From JBEISR01 sp044337705 (GTDB lineage Bacteria > Planctomycetota > Planctomycetia > Pirellulales > Pirellulaceae), in the NCBI GenBank assembly GCA_044337705.1, contig JBIINB010000002.1, positions 1 through 64,000 on the forward strand: a stretch of 64,000 nt of DNA, read 5' to 3'. Below the pieces are notes generated by a model that saw nothing but the letters and a program-made list of their open reading frames with translations, had not been told where the DNA came from and ran no database searches. Shown here piece after piece: positions 43,399 to 53,928 of the stretch. Within the stretch, counting starts at the first letter, position 1. Each line of letters opens with the position of its first letter. The position numbers and the translations under genes were made by a program.

Positions 43399-46300
43399 TG
43401 CGTGACTTGCTGAAGTGGGCCATCAAAAATGGTCCCGGTGTCAATGTGATGGTGCTGGGGACGCTGCTGGCAGGCATCGGTGCTTTTCTGCTGATGCGGC
43501 GAGAGATCTTTCCCGAATTTCAGTTGGAAGTAATCCTGGTGTCTGTGCCCTACCCAGGAGCAAGCCCGGAGGAAGTGGAAAAAGGAATCTGTCAACAGAT
43601 TGAAGAGGAAGTACGTTCGCTTGCCGGCATCAAGAAACTGGTCAGCATAGCCAGGGAAGGTGGTGGCTATACGCTCATCGAACTGACCAGCAGCGTTCGC
43701 GATCCTCAGAAGGTCCTCAGCGAAGTTCGATCGGCCGTCGATCGCAAGAGTCCGTTCTTTCCGCGACGCGCTGAGAAGGCGACGGTCGAGCAGATTACCT
43801 TTCGCACTCCGGCGATTCGACTCGCGGTGATCGGCCCAGATGACTCATCACCGGAAGCCGAGTATCGATTGCGGCAGGTGGCTGAAGAGGTGCGGGACCG
43901 TGTTCTCGACCTAAAGGAAGTTTCTCAGGCGCAGATGCTGGGGGCCAAGCCGTTTCAGATCGACGTGGAAGTCGCCGAGGAAACGCTCCGCAAATTTGGG
44001 CTCTCCCTGAACCAGATCTCGCAAATTCTCCGTCGTCAGAGCATAGAAACTCCGGGTGGACAGCTACGGACCGAGGGGCAGGAGATCCTGCTGCGCGGCA
44101 AGAACAAGCGGGAGACGCGCGAGGAAATCGAAAGGCTGCCTGTGATTTCACAGGACAACGGAGTTGTCCTGACCGTTTCGGATATCGCGGAAGTCAAAGA
44201 TGAATTCGACGACGTCACGGCGATCAACGAGGTTAATGGCCAGCCAGCCATGGTGATCAGCATCGACCGCACCGCCGATGAGGATATCATCAAAATTTCC
44301 GACTCCGTACGGCAGTTTGCGGCCGCCCATCCAATCCCTGCAGGCTATACGCTACGCGTCTGGGGTGACGAAAGCATCGATGTACGCGACCGCATGCGCA
44401 TGCTCGCCGAAAATGGAACGCAAGGAGCGATCATCGTCTTTGTGATGCTGGCCCTGTTCCTCGATCTGCGTCTGGCCTTCTGGGTGTCGATGGGGATTCC
44501 GATCAGCGTCATGGGCGCCGGGATCGTTCTGCTGATGACCGGTCAGACCTTGAACATGCTCAGCATGTTCGCCTTCCTCATGGCGGTCGGCATCGTCGTC
44601 GATGATGGCATCGTGATAGGCGAGAACATCTACACGCACCGTTTGATGGGGAAATCGTTCCGACAAGCGGCGATCGACGGTGCCACCGAGGTTCTACCTT
44701 CGGTCTTTTCCAGCGTCGCCACCACCGTCGTCGCTTTCATGCCGCTGTTCTATGTCAGTGGCGTGATGGGCAAGTTCATCGCGGTCATGCCGGTAGCGAT
44801 CATTGCGATGCTCCTGATTTCATTGACGGAAGCGACATTCGCGCTCCCCGGGCACCTGTCCCATGCTCCAAAGAGCAAACCTGATAACCTGGTCGAACTC
44901 TTGCTGTATGTTTTGGGAAAACCATTCCGCCCCATCGTGTGGCTCTTCGACCTCCTCCGGAAGTACTGCACCTGGCTGCTCGACTGGGTCGCCGAGTCAC
45001 TGTACAAGCCTACTCTGGAACTGACACTGAGGTATCCGCTGATTCCGATCTCGGTGGCCGTAACACTCTTTGTGCTCGCGATCGGCCTGGTGCGGTCGGG
45101 GACTGTTCCCTTCAATGCATTTCCCAAATTGGACGGCAAGACGATTCTCTGCCAGGTCAGCTATCCCGATGGAACCCCTCCTGAGATTGCCGACGAAGCG
45201 ACGCGGCGAGTCGAGCAGGCGATACGGGATGTAGGTGAGTCGATCTACCAGAAGGACCTGGCAAGCAAAGGTAAAGAAGACAAAACTCCTCTAGACCCAT
45301 TGAACCCGCGAGGCCCGGTCAAGCTGACGTTTCGACAAGTAGGACAGTCGACCGGTGCAGGTGCCATGGGGTCGACCCAGAACACCAACGGCAGCCATGT
45401 GGGGCAAGTTCAGGTGGAACTGGTGGATGCCGCCGAGCGGTCGGTGACCAGCGAGGACATCATTGCGATGTGGCGGCAGGCCGCTGGGGAGTTTCCTGGT
45501 GCCGAACGAGTTGTATTCGACTCGGCCAACATGGGGCCTGGTGGAGCCCCTCTGGAATTCAAAGTGCTTGCCCCCAGCGACCAGCAGGCTCAGCTGGAGA
45601 CGGTGGTGGAGCGATGCAAGCAGGAGCTGGCCACCTACGCAGGTGTCTTTGATATCCGCGACGATTCCAGCCCGGGAAAGGTCGAGTTCCAGATCCGCAT
45701 CAAGGAGAATGCTTCGTCGCTGGGTATCACCGATGAAGAACTTTCGGAGACGATCCGCGCCGCCTACTATGGCGCGGAGGTGATGCGCCTGCAGCGAGGT
45801 CGCAATGAAGTGAAATTGATGGTCCGGTATCCCAAGGATGAGCGGCGATCGCTGGCCAACTTCGAAGATATCCGGATCCGGGGCAGCGATGGTGGCGAAC
45901 GACCCATCTCAGAACTTGCCGACATCCAGGTGACTCGCGGCTACTCCGAAATCAATCGACTGGATCAGTACCGAGCGATTACCGTCACCGCCAATCTCGA
46001 CGAAAATGTCGCCAATTCCCAGCAGATCATCGGTCGACTAAAAACGGAATTCATGCCGAAGGTCGAAAGCGATTTTCGCGGTGTTCAGTTCCGCTGGGAA
46101 GGACAGGCACAAAACACCCAAGAGTCAATCACCAGTCTGGGAATCGGCTTTGCCGTAGCGATTCTGGTCATGTACGTCCTTCTGGTGCTTGAATTCCATT
46201 CGTACTTCCAGCCTTTCCTAATTCTTGTGATCATCCCGTTCGGTATCATCGGCGCCGTCTTCGGGCACGCGCTGATGGGCCTGCCGCTGACCCTTTTCAG

Positions 46301-46724
46301 CATGTTCGGCTTGGTATCGCTGACAGGGGTCGTCGTCAACGATTCGATCGTATTGTTGGACTTCATCAATCAGAAGATGAAAGAGAATCTGCCGATCAAA
46401 GAGGTGCTGCGTGAGGCAGGGGTGAGGCGTCTGCGTCCGGTATTCCTCACCAGCATCACCACCATCGCCGGCCTTCTTCCGATGCTGCTGGAAAAATCGC
46501 TGCAGGCTCAAGCACTCATTCCGATGGCCACCAGCCTCGCCTTCGGCTTGATGATGACCACATTCCTGGTGCTCTATCAGATGCCGAATCTCTACTGGTT
46601 CTATGTCGTCATTTCGGGGTGGTTCGGGTTCGACGTCGACAAGCAGCGTCTGCAGGAGCATCGCGATGAAGTGGAGGATGGCGCGAAAGAGACAGAATCG
46701 TTGCCGCAGCCAAGCCTCGCGTGA
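43398..46724 (+). CDS. RND-family efflux pump, AcrB-like inner-membrane transporter
   Basis: This is the proton-driven trimeric pump. It has two sets of six helices around large periplasmic loops. Recognisable motifs are MRREIFPEFQLEVILVSVPY and GASPEEVEKGICQQIEE near the N-terminus, the TM4 acidic pair in AVGIVVDDGIVIGENIY, and TM10 VSLTGVVVNDSIVLLDFIN. The usual TM10 Lys is not at the AcrB position (VND instead of AKN), as is common in less-studied RND branches, so the substrate class cannot be given. The ATG at 43398 has AAGGAG seven bases upstream and overlaps the adaptor stop. No outer-membrane TolC-like gene is adjacent. It ends 24 bases from the convergent yceH-like gene. Confidence 0.93.
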   Translation: MRDLLKWAIKNGPGVNVMVLGTLLAGIGAFLLMRREIFPEFQLEVILVSVPYPGASPEEVEKGICQQIEEEVRSLAGIKKLVSIAREGGGYTLIELTSSVRDPQKVLSEVRSAVDRKSPFFPRRAEKATVEQITFRTPAIRLAVIGPDDSSPEAEYRLRQVAEEVRDRVLDLKEVSQAQMLGAKPFQIDVEVAEETLRKFGLSLNQISQILRRQSIETPGGQLRTEGQEILLRGKNKRETREEIERLPVISQDNGVVLTVSDIAEVKDEFDDVTAINEVNGQPAMVISIDRTADEDIIKISDSVRQFAAAHPIPAGYTLRVWGDESIDVRDRMRMLAENGTQGAIIVFVMLALFLDLRLAFWVSMGIPISVMGAGIVLLMTGQTLNMLSMFAFLMAVGIVVDDGIVIGENIYTHRLMGKSFRQAAIDGATEVLPSVFSSVATTVVAFMPLFYVSGVMGKFIAVMPVAIIAMLLISLTEATFALPGHLSHAPKSKPDNLVELLLYVLGKPFRPIVWLFDLLRKYCTWLLDWVAESLYKPTLELTLRYPLIPISVAVTLFVLAIGLVRSGTVPFNAFPKLDGKTILCQVSYPDGTPPEIADEATRRVEQAIRDVGESIYQKDLASKGKEDKTPLDPLNPRGPVKLTFRQVGQSTGAGAMGSTQNTNGSHVGQVQVELVDAAERSVTSEDIIAMWRQAAGEFPGAERVVFDSANMGPGGAPLEFKVLAPSDQQAQLETVVERCKQELATYAGVFDIRDDSSPGKVEFQIRIKENASSLGITDEELSETIRAAYYGAEVMRLQRGRNEVKLMVRYPKDERRSLANFEDIRIRGSDGGERPISELADIQVTRGYSEINRLDQYRAITVTANLDENVANSQQIIGRLKTEFMPKVESDFRGVQFRWEGQAQNTQESITSLGIGFAVAILVMYVLLVLEFHSYFQPFLILVIIPFGIIGAVFGHALMGLPLTLFSMFGLVSLTGVVVNDSIVLLDFINQKMKENLPIKEVLREAGVRRLRPVFLTSITTIAGLLPMLLEKSLQAQALIPMATSLAFGLMMTTFLVLYQMPNLYWFYVVISGWFGFDVDKQRLQEHRDEVEDGAKETESLPQPSLA

Positions 46725-46748
46725 CAGACCGTCCACTGCGAAAAGCGT

Positions 46749-47489
46749 TTAGGCCTCTTCGATCGGGGGCAGTTCGAGCGATTCTTCGATTCGTCGGATC
46801 CTCGCATCCAGCCCGCCGATCGCTTTTTGCAATTGCTGGACCATCTCCAAGAGTTTGGGCTCATTCAGATTCTGAGGAGCCTTGTCCGTCTCGGACGCGG
46901 ACTGAGAGCTGTTATAGTCGGCGGCAGTTGTGAGCGACTGACCTTCGGCGACCGAACGCCGGAGCGCTTCCAGTTCCTCATCGAGATAAAGTTGATGAGA
47001 GACGATCTGCCCGCGTCCCGGAGGGGTCAGGTAGACCACTAGGCCAAGCTGGTGCAGCGAGGCGACATGATCCTGCAGTTCCTTCAGATCTGGAATCGGC
47101 TCCAGTCGGCTGGCGCGCGAACGCAAATCCCCTAAAGTCTGCTCGCCGCGCAACAGCAGTTCGGTCATGATCGCGGCATCCACCCGCTGAACCCCCAGCC
47201 ACTGATGGCCGTTGTGCCGGATCTTGGCCACCCGTCCATGTCCGTGGATCGTCGAAACAGCTCCCATCTGCTGTAGCTGCTCGACCGTCTCTTCGATCTG
47301 TTCCTGAGTGTAGTGGCTGACCGGCGAACGATTGTTTTTCTGGTTGCAACCTGCAAGAAGAGACAGCATGGTCATCGGGTAGGTGTCAGGCGTTGTCTTC
47401 GCCTTCTCCATTAGGGTGCCGAGGACCCTTCGTTGCCTGGGCGTCAGCGCCTTCCAGCCTGGCGACTCATTGGAGCTTGGTTCATTCAT
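46749..47489 (-). CDS. YceH/DUF480-family protein
   Basis: This is a cytoplasmic protein of the conserved YceH (DUF480) family, built of two winged-helix domains. Family motifs seen are LTPRQRRVLGTLMEKAKTTPDTYP, AGCNQKNNRSPV and AAIMTELLLRGEQTLGDLRSRA; the Gly-Cys-Asn-Gln-Lys block is especially typical. A C-terminal extension (~190-246) with a heptad-like helix LLEMVQQLQKAIGGLDARIR is beyond the core. The start could be 47513 or the ATG at 47489 (preferred, as the family core starts shortly after and a GGATT lies upstream). The biological role is not established. Confidence 0.92.
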   Translation of the reverse strand: MNEPSSNESPGWKALTPRQRRVLGTLMEKAKTTPDTYPMTMLSLLAGCNQKNNRSPVSHYTQEQIEETVEQLQQMGAVSTIHGHGRVAKIRHNGHQWLGVQRVDAAIMTELLLRGEQTLGDLRSRASRLEPIPDLKELQDHVASLHQLGLVVYLTPPGRGQIVSHQLYLDEELEALRRSVAEGQSLTTAADYNSSQSASETDKAPQNLNEPKLLEMVQQLQKAIGGLDARIRRIEESLELPPIEEA

Positions 47490-47637
47490 TGCTAGAATCC
47501 TTTCCCGTCGCAATCGGCTGATCTGTTTTGCATCTGGCCGCCAAGGGCCGGAGTTGCATTGTAGCGATTTTACCCGACGGACCTAACGCAGGGCGACCGA
47601 TCGAAACTTTCACTGCCAATGGCCTTTGGGTCTTTTC

Positions 47638-49482
47638 ATGCGCTTGATCACCTTTTCGCAAGTTCAGTTCTCCTGGCGATCCGATCCACTGCTGAAGGAG
47701 GTTGATTGGGCGATCGACTCGGGAGAGAAGGTAGGACTCCTGGGACGCAATGGCATGGGAAAGTCTACTTTCCTGAAGTTGCTCGCCGGAGAGATTCGGC
47801 CGGAGTCAGGGCAGATCCGAATGGCTCCAGGAATGAGAATTGCTCGTTTGATTCAAGAGGTGCCGCAAGGAGTCTTTGGGACGATCGAAGCCTACCTGCG
47901 GCGATCGTGGCAAAGCCGTCCGAAGGCTCTGGAAGAAGATGGCCATGCGTGGCGTGAAGATGCCGCCGTTCAGCGCGTCGTGCAACAGATGAAGCTGGAT
48001 CCAGGACAGGAAGTTGCTAGCCTCTCAGCAGGCTGGCAGCGTCGCGTGCTGCTGGCCGAAGCTTTGATGGGAAAGCCCGATCTTTTGCTGCTGGACGAAC
48101 CGACGAACCACCTCGATCTGGACTCGATCGAGTGGCTGGAGCAGTTTCTCAAAGGGTATGAGGGAAGCCTTGTCTTCGTGACGCACGACCGCGCTTTTCT
48201 GAGGGCGATCGCCACGCGGATCACCGAGATCGATCGAGGGCGGCTATATGATTGGGCTTGCGATTACACGACATTCCTGCAGCGCAAAGAGAATCTCCTG
48301 GCAGCCCAGGAAAAACAGGATGCTCTTTTCGATAAGAAGCTGGCGGCTGAAGAGGTCTGGATCCGCACCGGCATCAAGGCACGTAGGACTCGCAACGAAG
48401 GTAGAGTGCGGGCTCTGGAGTCGATGCGACGCGAACGATCGCAGCGGCAGTCTCAGGTGGGCGCGATGCGAGCTGAGGTGTCGACGTTGCGGCAGTCGGG
48501 CCAGTTGGTGATGGAATTGGAGAACGTCTCCTTCGGCTACCCCGGCAAACCGATCCTACGTGATTTTTCCACCTGGATCATGCGGGGCGACAAGATCGGT
48601 ATCGTCGGAGGCAACGGAGCTGGAAAATCGACATTCATCAAGCTATTGATGGGAAATCTGCAGCCCCAGTCGGGAACCATCCGGCGTGGTACTCATCTGC
48701 AGACGCTCTATTTCGATCAACTGCGAGAGCAGATTGATGACGAGAAGACGATCGCCGACAACGTCGCTGATGGCAACGATCAGGTGATTGTTTCCGGCAA
48801 GCCAAAGCACATCTATTCCTACCTGCAGGATTTCCTCTTTACCCCCGAGCGGGCTCGGCAACTTGCCAAGACGCTCAGTGGCGGCGAGCGGCACCGACTA
48901 TTGCTGGCAAGGCTGCTAAAGCATCCGTCCAATCTGCTGGTGCTGGATGAGCCGACCAATGATTTGGACGAGGAGACGCTAGAACTGCTAGAAGCGTTGC
49001 TGGTTGATTATCAGGGGACTCTGCTGGTGGTCAGCCACGATCGCGAGTTCCTGCAGCGGACCACCACCTCGGTGCTGGCTTTCGACCGCCAGGGAGTGCT
49101 TCGAGAGTTTGCCGGCGGCTACGACGACTACGCTCGCTACAGACAGCGCGAGCGAGAGATCGCCCAGTCGCCGGCGGACACGAACTCGGTGGCCTCACCG
49201 AAGTCGGTCTCCAGTGCGACGACACCACCGGAAGGTTCATCCACTGGCAAGCAGGCCAAGTTGAGTTTCAAGGAACAGCGGGATCTGGAATCCCTACCGG
49301 GGAAGATCGAAGCCTTGGAGACAGAACTGACAAGCCTTCAGGTGGCGATGGGAGATGCTGCCTTCTACCAGAAACCTGCAGCACAAATTGCGGATGCGGC
49401 GGCCAGAGTCCAGGCACTGCAGAAGGAGATCGAGCAGGCATATGAGCGATGGCAGTCGCTGGAGGAACGGCGTAGCGGCTGA
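47638..49482 (+). CDS. ABC-F family ATPase, Uup-like
   Basis: This soluble protein has two ATP-binding cassettes and no membrane domain. Walker A motifs are GRNGMGKST and GGNGAGKST, signatures LSAGWQRRVLLAEAL and LSGGERHRLLLARLL, Walker B regions LLLLDEPTNHLDL and LLVLDEPTNDLDE. The ~80-residue linker is rich in basic residues, and the C-terminus (~535-614) is a coiled coil (LPGKIEALETELTSLQ, AAARVQALQKEIEQAYERW), which is the Uup mark. Uup binds ribosomes or DNA and affects transposon excision in E. coli. A TTG at 47626 is possible, but the ATG at 47638 fits the family. The first signature LSAGW is a mild variant. Confidence 0.95.
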   Translation: MRLITFSQVQFSWRSDPLLKEVDWAIDSGEKVGLLGRNGMGKSTFLKLLAGEIRPESGQIRMAPGMRIARLIQEVPQGVFGTIEAYLRRSWQSRPKALEEDGHAWREDAAVQRVVQQMKLDPGQEVASLSAGWQRRVLLAEALMGKPDLLLLDEPTNHLDLDSIEWLEQFLKGYEGSLVFVTHDRAFLRAIATRITEIDRGRLYDWACDYTTFLQRKENLLAAQEKQDALFDKKLAAEEVWIRTGIKARRTRNEGRVRALESMRRERSQRQSQVGAMRAEVSTLRQSGQLVMELENVSFGYPGKPILRDFSTWIMRGDKIGIVGGNGAGKSTFIKLLMGNLQPQSGTIRRGTHLQTLYFDQLREQIDDEKTIADNVADGNDQVIVSGKPKHIYSYLQDFLFTPERARQLAKTLSGGERHRLLLARLLKHPSNLLVLDEPTNDLDEETLELLEALLVDYQGTLLVVSHDREFLQRTTTSVLAFDRQGVLREFAGGYDDYARYRQREREIAQSPADTNSVASPKSVSSATTPPEGSSTGKQAKLSFKEQRDLESLPGKIEALETELTSLQVAMGDAAFYQKPAAQIADAAARVQALQKEIEQAYERWQSLEERRSG

Positions 49483-49624
49483 GATGTGCCATGCGGCACG
49501 TCGGTGACATCCGACATTTCGAATGGTTGCCAAATGCATCTTGGTCCTTGGCGTTTGGCGCGGGTATACTAGTCTTTGCCCCACCTTGGACGCTCGCCGC
49601 TATGCTCCGCACCGGAGTCCCACC

Positions 49625-52291
49625 ATGCATGCTGCTCTGTCGCTTGACTGCCTATTCATCGTCGTGGGGCAAGCCACTCGCTGCGTTCGATCTTGTGTGA
49701 AAGGCTTGATCCTTTGCTTTTGGGGGCTCATTCCATCTTCCGTTCTGGGGGAACCTCCGGTCACCTACGAAGCAGCGATTCGACCAATTCTTAAAGCACA
49801 CTGCTTCCACTGCCATGGAGAGGAAACAGAGAAGCAAGGTGGGCTGGATCTGCGTCTGGTCCGAACGATGCGGCAGGGAGGTGATTCAGGCGCCGCACTG
49901 ATCCCCGGTCAGGCGGACCAGAGCCTGATCTGGAAACAAATCGAAACAGCGCAGATGCCTCCCTCAGGAAAGGGGCTGAGCGATGCGGAGAAGGAGTTGC
50001 TACGGCGCTGGATCGTGGAGGGAGCCCAGACCCTGCGGTCGGAACCTGACGCCTTGCCCGAAGGTCCTCAATGGACTGAGGAAGAGCGGAGTTTCTGGTC
50101 GCTGCAGCCGGTGACGGGTCATCCCATGCCAGCGGTCGCGCCTGGTGTCTGGGTCGAATCGCCGGTGGATGCCTGGGTGGCGCTGAAGCAGCAATCCCAT
50201 GAGCTTACGTTTTCCGAATCGGCCTCGAAGACTGATTGGCTTCGTCGCATCACCTTCGATCTGCTGGGGATCCCGCCGACCTGGGAGGAGATGGAAGCCT
50301 TCAACAACGATCTTGCACCCGATGCTCAGCAACGAGTCGTCGATCGACTCCTTGCGAACCCTCGCTTTGGAGAGCGATGGGGACGCCATTGGCTGGACGT
50401 CGCGGGATATGCCGACAGCGATGGATATACCGAAGCGGACGCTCAGAGACCCTGGGCGTTTCATTATCGCGATTATGTGATTGAGGCTCACAATGCCGAT
50501 CTGCCGATCGACCGATTCCTTGAGGAGCAACTCGCGGGGGATGAACTGGTATCCACCCCTTGGGAGAATCTGTCTCCTGATCAGGCTCGGCGATTGGCTG
50601 CGACTGGTTTCCTGCGGATGGTTCCGGATGGAACAGGGCAGGAGGGGGTCGACGCCAATGTAGCACGGAATGACGTGATTGCAGAAACCATCAAGGTCGT
50701 CTCCAGCGCTGTCTTGGGCCTGACGGTTGGTTGCGCCCAGTGCCACCATCATCGGTACGATCCGATTTCACAGGAAGACTACTATCGTCTGCGTGCGGTA
50801 TTTGAGCCGGGGCTGGATTGGAAGCAGTGGCGAGACCGCTCCCAGAAGCTGGTAAACCTTTGGAACGCATCCCAACGCGAACAGGCAGCGAAAGTCGATC
50901 AGGAGTTATCCGAGCTGGAGGGGAAGCGAGTCGGCGAACTGGATGGGATTGTCCAGGAGGTATTCGAAAAGGAATTGGCGAAGCTTCCCGAGGCGACGCG
51001 GGAGCCCGCCAAGGTGGCTCGCAATACCCCTGCCGACAAGCGGACCGACGAGCAGAAGAAGCTGATGCAAGATTTTCCCAGCCTGAACGTCGATCGCGGC
51101 AGTGTCTATCTGTACGAAGGTCAGCGATTGCAGGAGTTCAATAAGCGGTATGAGCAGCTGCAAAACGAACTGCGGGGCAAACGACCTTCGGAGAACTTCG
51201 TCGCCTGTTTTTCAGAAGTACCGGGGCACCAGCCACCGACGTATAGGTTCTTTCGTGGCGATTTCCAGCAGCCCAGAGAAGTGATTGCCCCAGGGGGCCT
51301 GAGCGTTCTCGGTGAAGACGATCGTATCGCCGATGACGATGCCCAGCTTCCCACCAGCGGCCGCCGGCTGGCACTCATTCGCAACTGGACATCCGGGACC
51401 CACCCGCTGGTGACTCGCGTCCAGGCCAATCGACTTTGGGCACCTCTGTTCGGCCGTGGCATCGTGGCGACTCCGGGCGATTTCGGGCGACTGGGAGAAG
51501 CTCCCAGTCACCCCGAACTGCTCGATTGGATGGCAAAGGAATTGGTGCTCCGAGGCTGGAGTCGCAAGCAGATGCTTCGCGAACTGCTGCTCTCCCGTAC
51601 CTATGGCCAGTCGTCGAATCGTACGGCAGCCGCATCCCAGTTGGATCCCGAAAACACATGGCTCAGCCACCAAAGGCTAAGGCGTCTGGAGACCGAATCG
51701 ATCCGCGATTCGATGCTGGCGGCAAGCGGCATGTTGCAAGTCGATCGGGGCGGGCCGGCAGCTTCGGTGAATCCTGACGAAGTCGGCCAGTTCATCGTCG
51801 GCAAGGCAACTCGCGACGGTAACGGGATTCTGGTGGCCAAGCGGGAAGAGGCTCCTGAGCTTTACCGGCGAAGTATCTACATCGAAGTGCGGCGTTCGAT
51901 GCCACTGGGGATGCTGGAGCCCTTTGATCCAGCGGCCAGCGAGCCCAATTGCGAACGGCGTTCGGTCTCGACTGTCGCGCCGCAGTCACTGTTGCTGATG
52001 AACCACGGCGAAGTGATTCGCTTGTCCGAAGCTTTTGCCAAACGGGTACGTCGCGAAGCAGGGGAGGATCCTCACGACCAGATCCGCCATGCGTGGCGCG
52101 TTGCCCTGGGGCGAGAGCCGCCCGAGGATCTTCTGTCCGATGCAGCCGATTGGCTGAAGACGTGGAAGCCGGATCCCGTGGCAGATCCAGCCAGTGCAGC
52201 TCCTCCTGAGGCGATCGATCCGGCCTTGCAGCCCCTGGCGCTCTACTGTCAGGCGATCTTCTCGTCCAATCCTTTCCTTTATATCGACTGA
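49625..52291 (+). CDS. PSCyt1/DUF1549/DUF1553 planctomycete cytochrome-like protein
   Basis: This belongs to one of the most abundant planctomycete families. A cytochrome c-like domain PSCyt1 comes first, with YEAAIRPILKAHCFHCHGEE containing the CFHCH heme-binding motif. It is followed by the DUF1549 domain (WLRRITFDLLGIPPTWEEM, RVVDRLLANPRFGERWGRHW, GCAQCHHHRYDPI) and DUF1553 at the C-terminus (LRGWSRKQMLRELLLSRTY, FQANRLW-type VQANRLWAPLFGRGIVATPGD). Starts at 49625 (ATG) and 49697 (GTG, beginning VKGLILCFWGLIPSSVLG, a tidy signal peptide) are both possible; an ATG was taken here. It is followed after seven bases by a DUF1501 gene, the usual partner. Confidence 0.93.
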   Translation: MHAALSLDCLFIVVGQATRCVRSCVKGLILCFWGLIPSSVLGEPPVTYEAAIRPILKAHCFHCHGEETEKQGGLDLRLVRTMRQGGDSGAALIPGQADQSLIWKQIETAQMPPSGKGLSDAEKELLRRWIVEGAQTLRSEPDALPEGPQWTEEERSFWSLQPVTGHPMPAVAPGVWVESPVDAWVALKQQSHELTFSESASKTDWLRRITFDLLGIPPTWEEMEAFNNDLAPDAQQRVVDRLLANPRFGERWGRHWLDVAGYADSDGYTEADAQRPWAFHYRDYVIEAHNADLPIDRFLEEQLAGDELVSTPWENLSPDQARRLAATGFLRMVPDGTGQEGVDANVARNDVIAETIKVVSSAVLGLTVGCAQCHHHRYDPISQEDYYRLRAVFEPGLDWKQWRDRSQKLVNLWNASQREQAAKVDQELSELEGKRVGELDGIVQEVFEKELAKLPEATREPAKVARNTPADKRTDEQKKLMQDFPSLNVDRGSVYLYEGQRLQEFNKRYEQLQNELRGKRPSENFVACFSEVPGHQPPTYRFFRGDFQQPREVIAPGGLSVLGEDDRIADDDAQLPTSGRRLALIRNWTSGTHPLVTRVQANRLWAPLFGRGIVATPGDFGRLGEAPSHPELLDWMAKELVLRGWSRKQMLRELLLSRTYGQSSNRTAAASQLDPENTWLSHQRLRRLETESIRDSMLAASGMLQVDRGGPAASVNPDEVGQFIVGKATRDGNGILVAKREEAPELYRRSIYIEVRRSMPLGMLEPFDPAASEPNCERRSVSTVAPQSLLLMNHGEVIRLSEAFAKRVRREAGEDPHDQIRHAWRVALGREPPEDLLSDAADWLKTWKPDPVADPASAAPPEAIDPALQPLALYCQAIFSSNPFLYID

Positions 52292-52298
52292 TCATCCC

Positions 52299-53759
52299 AT
52301 GGAAGCCGATAACCTCCTTCGTTCCTCGCGGCGGCATTTCCTCGCGCAGCATTCGATCGCCGGTGGCTTTCTGATGCTGGCCAGTGCCGTCGACCGCTCG
52401 GCCTCCGCTCTTCCTCCCAAGCCGAATCTGGAACCGCCGCAGTGGGATCTGCTTCCCAAAAAACCGCACCATGCGCCGCAGGCCAAGGCGATGATCTCGA
52501 TGTTCATGCAAGGAGGCCCTAGCCACATCGATCTTTTTGATCGCAAGCCGGAAGTGGAGAAGCGGCATGGTCAGAACTACACGGGGGACCTCAAGTACGA
52601 TAACGCAGCCGAGTCGAGTGCGAAGATCTGGTCCGGACCTTGGAAATGGCGAAGGTTCGGTCAGAGCGGAATGGAGTTGAGCGAATTGATTCCCCACTTC
52701 GGCTCGATCGCCGATGAAATCACGTTGATTCGATCGATGCGCACGGCGGTCAACAACCATGGCCAGTCGATCTATGCCATGCACCACGGACGCATCACGG
52801 CTGGCCGACCCGTCCTGGGAGCCTGGCTGACTTTTGGGCTGGGTAGCGAAAGTCAGCAGCTTCCCGCATTCGTCGTGCTCACCGATCCAGGTGGACTTCC
52901 CGTTCTGGGCACCGACTGCTGGTCGAATGGTTGGCTACCCAGTCAGTTTCAAGGGACGGTGATCCGCCCCAAGGAACCTCGCATCCTGAATCTTGATCCC
53001 CCGCCTCATCTAGCAGGCTCGCCTCAGCGAGCCTATCTGGAGCAGTTGCAGAAGATCAATGCCCGCCACCTCCAGGACCATCCGGGGGAGACCGATCTGT
53101 CCGCACGCATCGGAACCCTTGCCCTGGCAGAAGCGATGCAATCAGCCGCCAAAGAGGCTCTTGATATCCACCGCGAGACGGCCGCGACCCATCGCCTGTA
53201 TGGGCTCGATCAGGAGCCGACCCGCGAGTTCGGCACGCGCTGCCTGATCGCACGGAGATTGATCGAGCGAGGTGTTCGCTTCGTGCAGCTATACACCTCC
53301 ACCCAGCAATGGGACCACCATGGAAACATCACCGAAGGACTTCCAGCGGCATGCCGCAAAGTTGATCAGCCCGCCGCTGCCCTCGTCAAGGATCTGAAAG
53401 ACCGTGGGATGCTGGATGAAACGATCGTCCACTGGGGCGGTGAGATGGGAAGATTGCCGGTGATTCAGAATGAAAAGAATGTCGGGCGGGACCACAACAC
53501 CTATGGATTCAGCTCCTGGATCGCCGGAGGCGGATTCCGCAAGGGATATGTACACGGAGCGACCGACGAGTTCGGTTATCAGGCGATAGAGGATGTGGTA
53601 CATCATTATGATTACCACGCCACGCTGCTACACCTTTTTGGGCTGGACCCCACAAGGCTGGTTTTCGCGAGGCCCGGAGGCGTCGGCACTCTCTTGGATG
53701 GTCAGCCAGGTCAGATCGCCGCAAAACTACTGGAACGGCCACCGACCTCCGTAGGCTGA
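52299..53759 (+). CDS. DUF1501 (sulfatase-fold-like) exported protein
   Basis: The N-terminus SSRRHFLAQHSIAGGFLMLA carries a twin-arginine-like motif, so Tat export is likely. The body is DUF1501, distantly related to alkaline phosphatases and sulfatases, with SMFMQGGPSHIDLFDRKP, MSELIPHF-like ELSELIPHFGSIADEITLIRS, IDRS-type MHHGRITAGRPVLGAWLTF, LYTSTQQWDHHGNI, and HWGGEMGRLPVIQ plus GRDHNTYGFSSWIAGGG. Starting at 52299, seven bases after the stop of the PSCyt gene, it has 486 residues. The DUF1549/1553 plus DUF1501 pairing is widespread in planctomycetes and often thought to act on complex polysaccharides, though the function is not proven. Confidence 0.93.
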   Translation: MEADNLLRSSRRHFLAQHSIAGGFLMLASAVDRSASALPPKPNLEPPQWDLLPKKPHHAPQAKAMISMFMQGGPSHIDLFDRKPEVEKRHGQNYTGDLKYDNAAESSAKIWSGPWKWRRFGQSGMELSELIPHFGSIADEITLIRSMRTAVNNHGQSIYAMHHGRITAGRPVLGAWLTFGLGSESQQLPAFVVLTDPGGLPVLGTDCWSNGWLPSQFQGTVIRPKEPRILNLDPPPHLAGSPQRAYLEQLQKINARHLQDHPGETDLSARIGTLALAEAMQSAAKEALDIHRETAATHRLYGLDQEPTREFGTRCLIARRLIERGVRFVQLYTSTQQWDHHGNITEGLPAACRKVDQPAAALVKDLKDRGMLDETIVHWGGEMGRLPVIQNEKNVGRDHNTYGFSSWIAGGGFRKGYVHGATDEFGYQAIEDVVHHYDYHATLLHLFGLDPTRLVFARPGGVGTLLDGQPGQIAAKLLERPPTSVG

Positions 53760-53928
53760 TGCATCAACGTATCCGCCACAGTAGCCTCCAACTCCAAGTG
53801 CTGGCAATCAGCAGTATCTTCTCGGATGAAGGAAGTCATTCTAATCGTCATCAGAATGTTCAGTGGCGGCTCTAAGCTTGTGGCCTGATCATGGTACGCC
53901 GCAATTCCTAGGAGAATATCGATGCAAT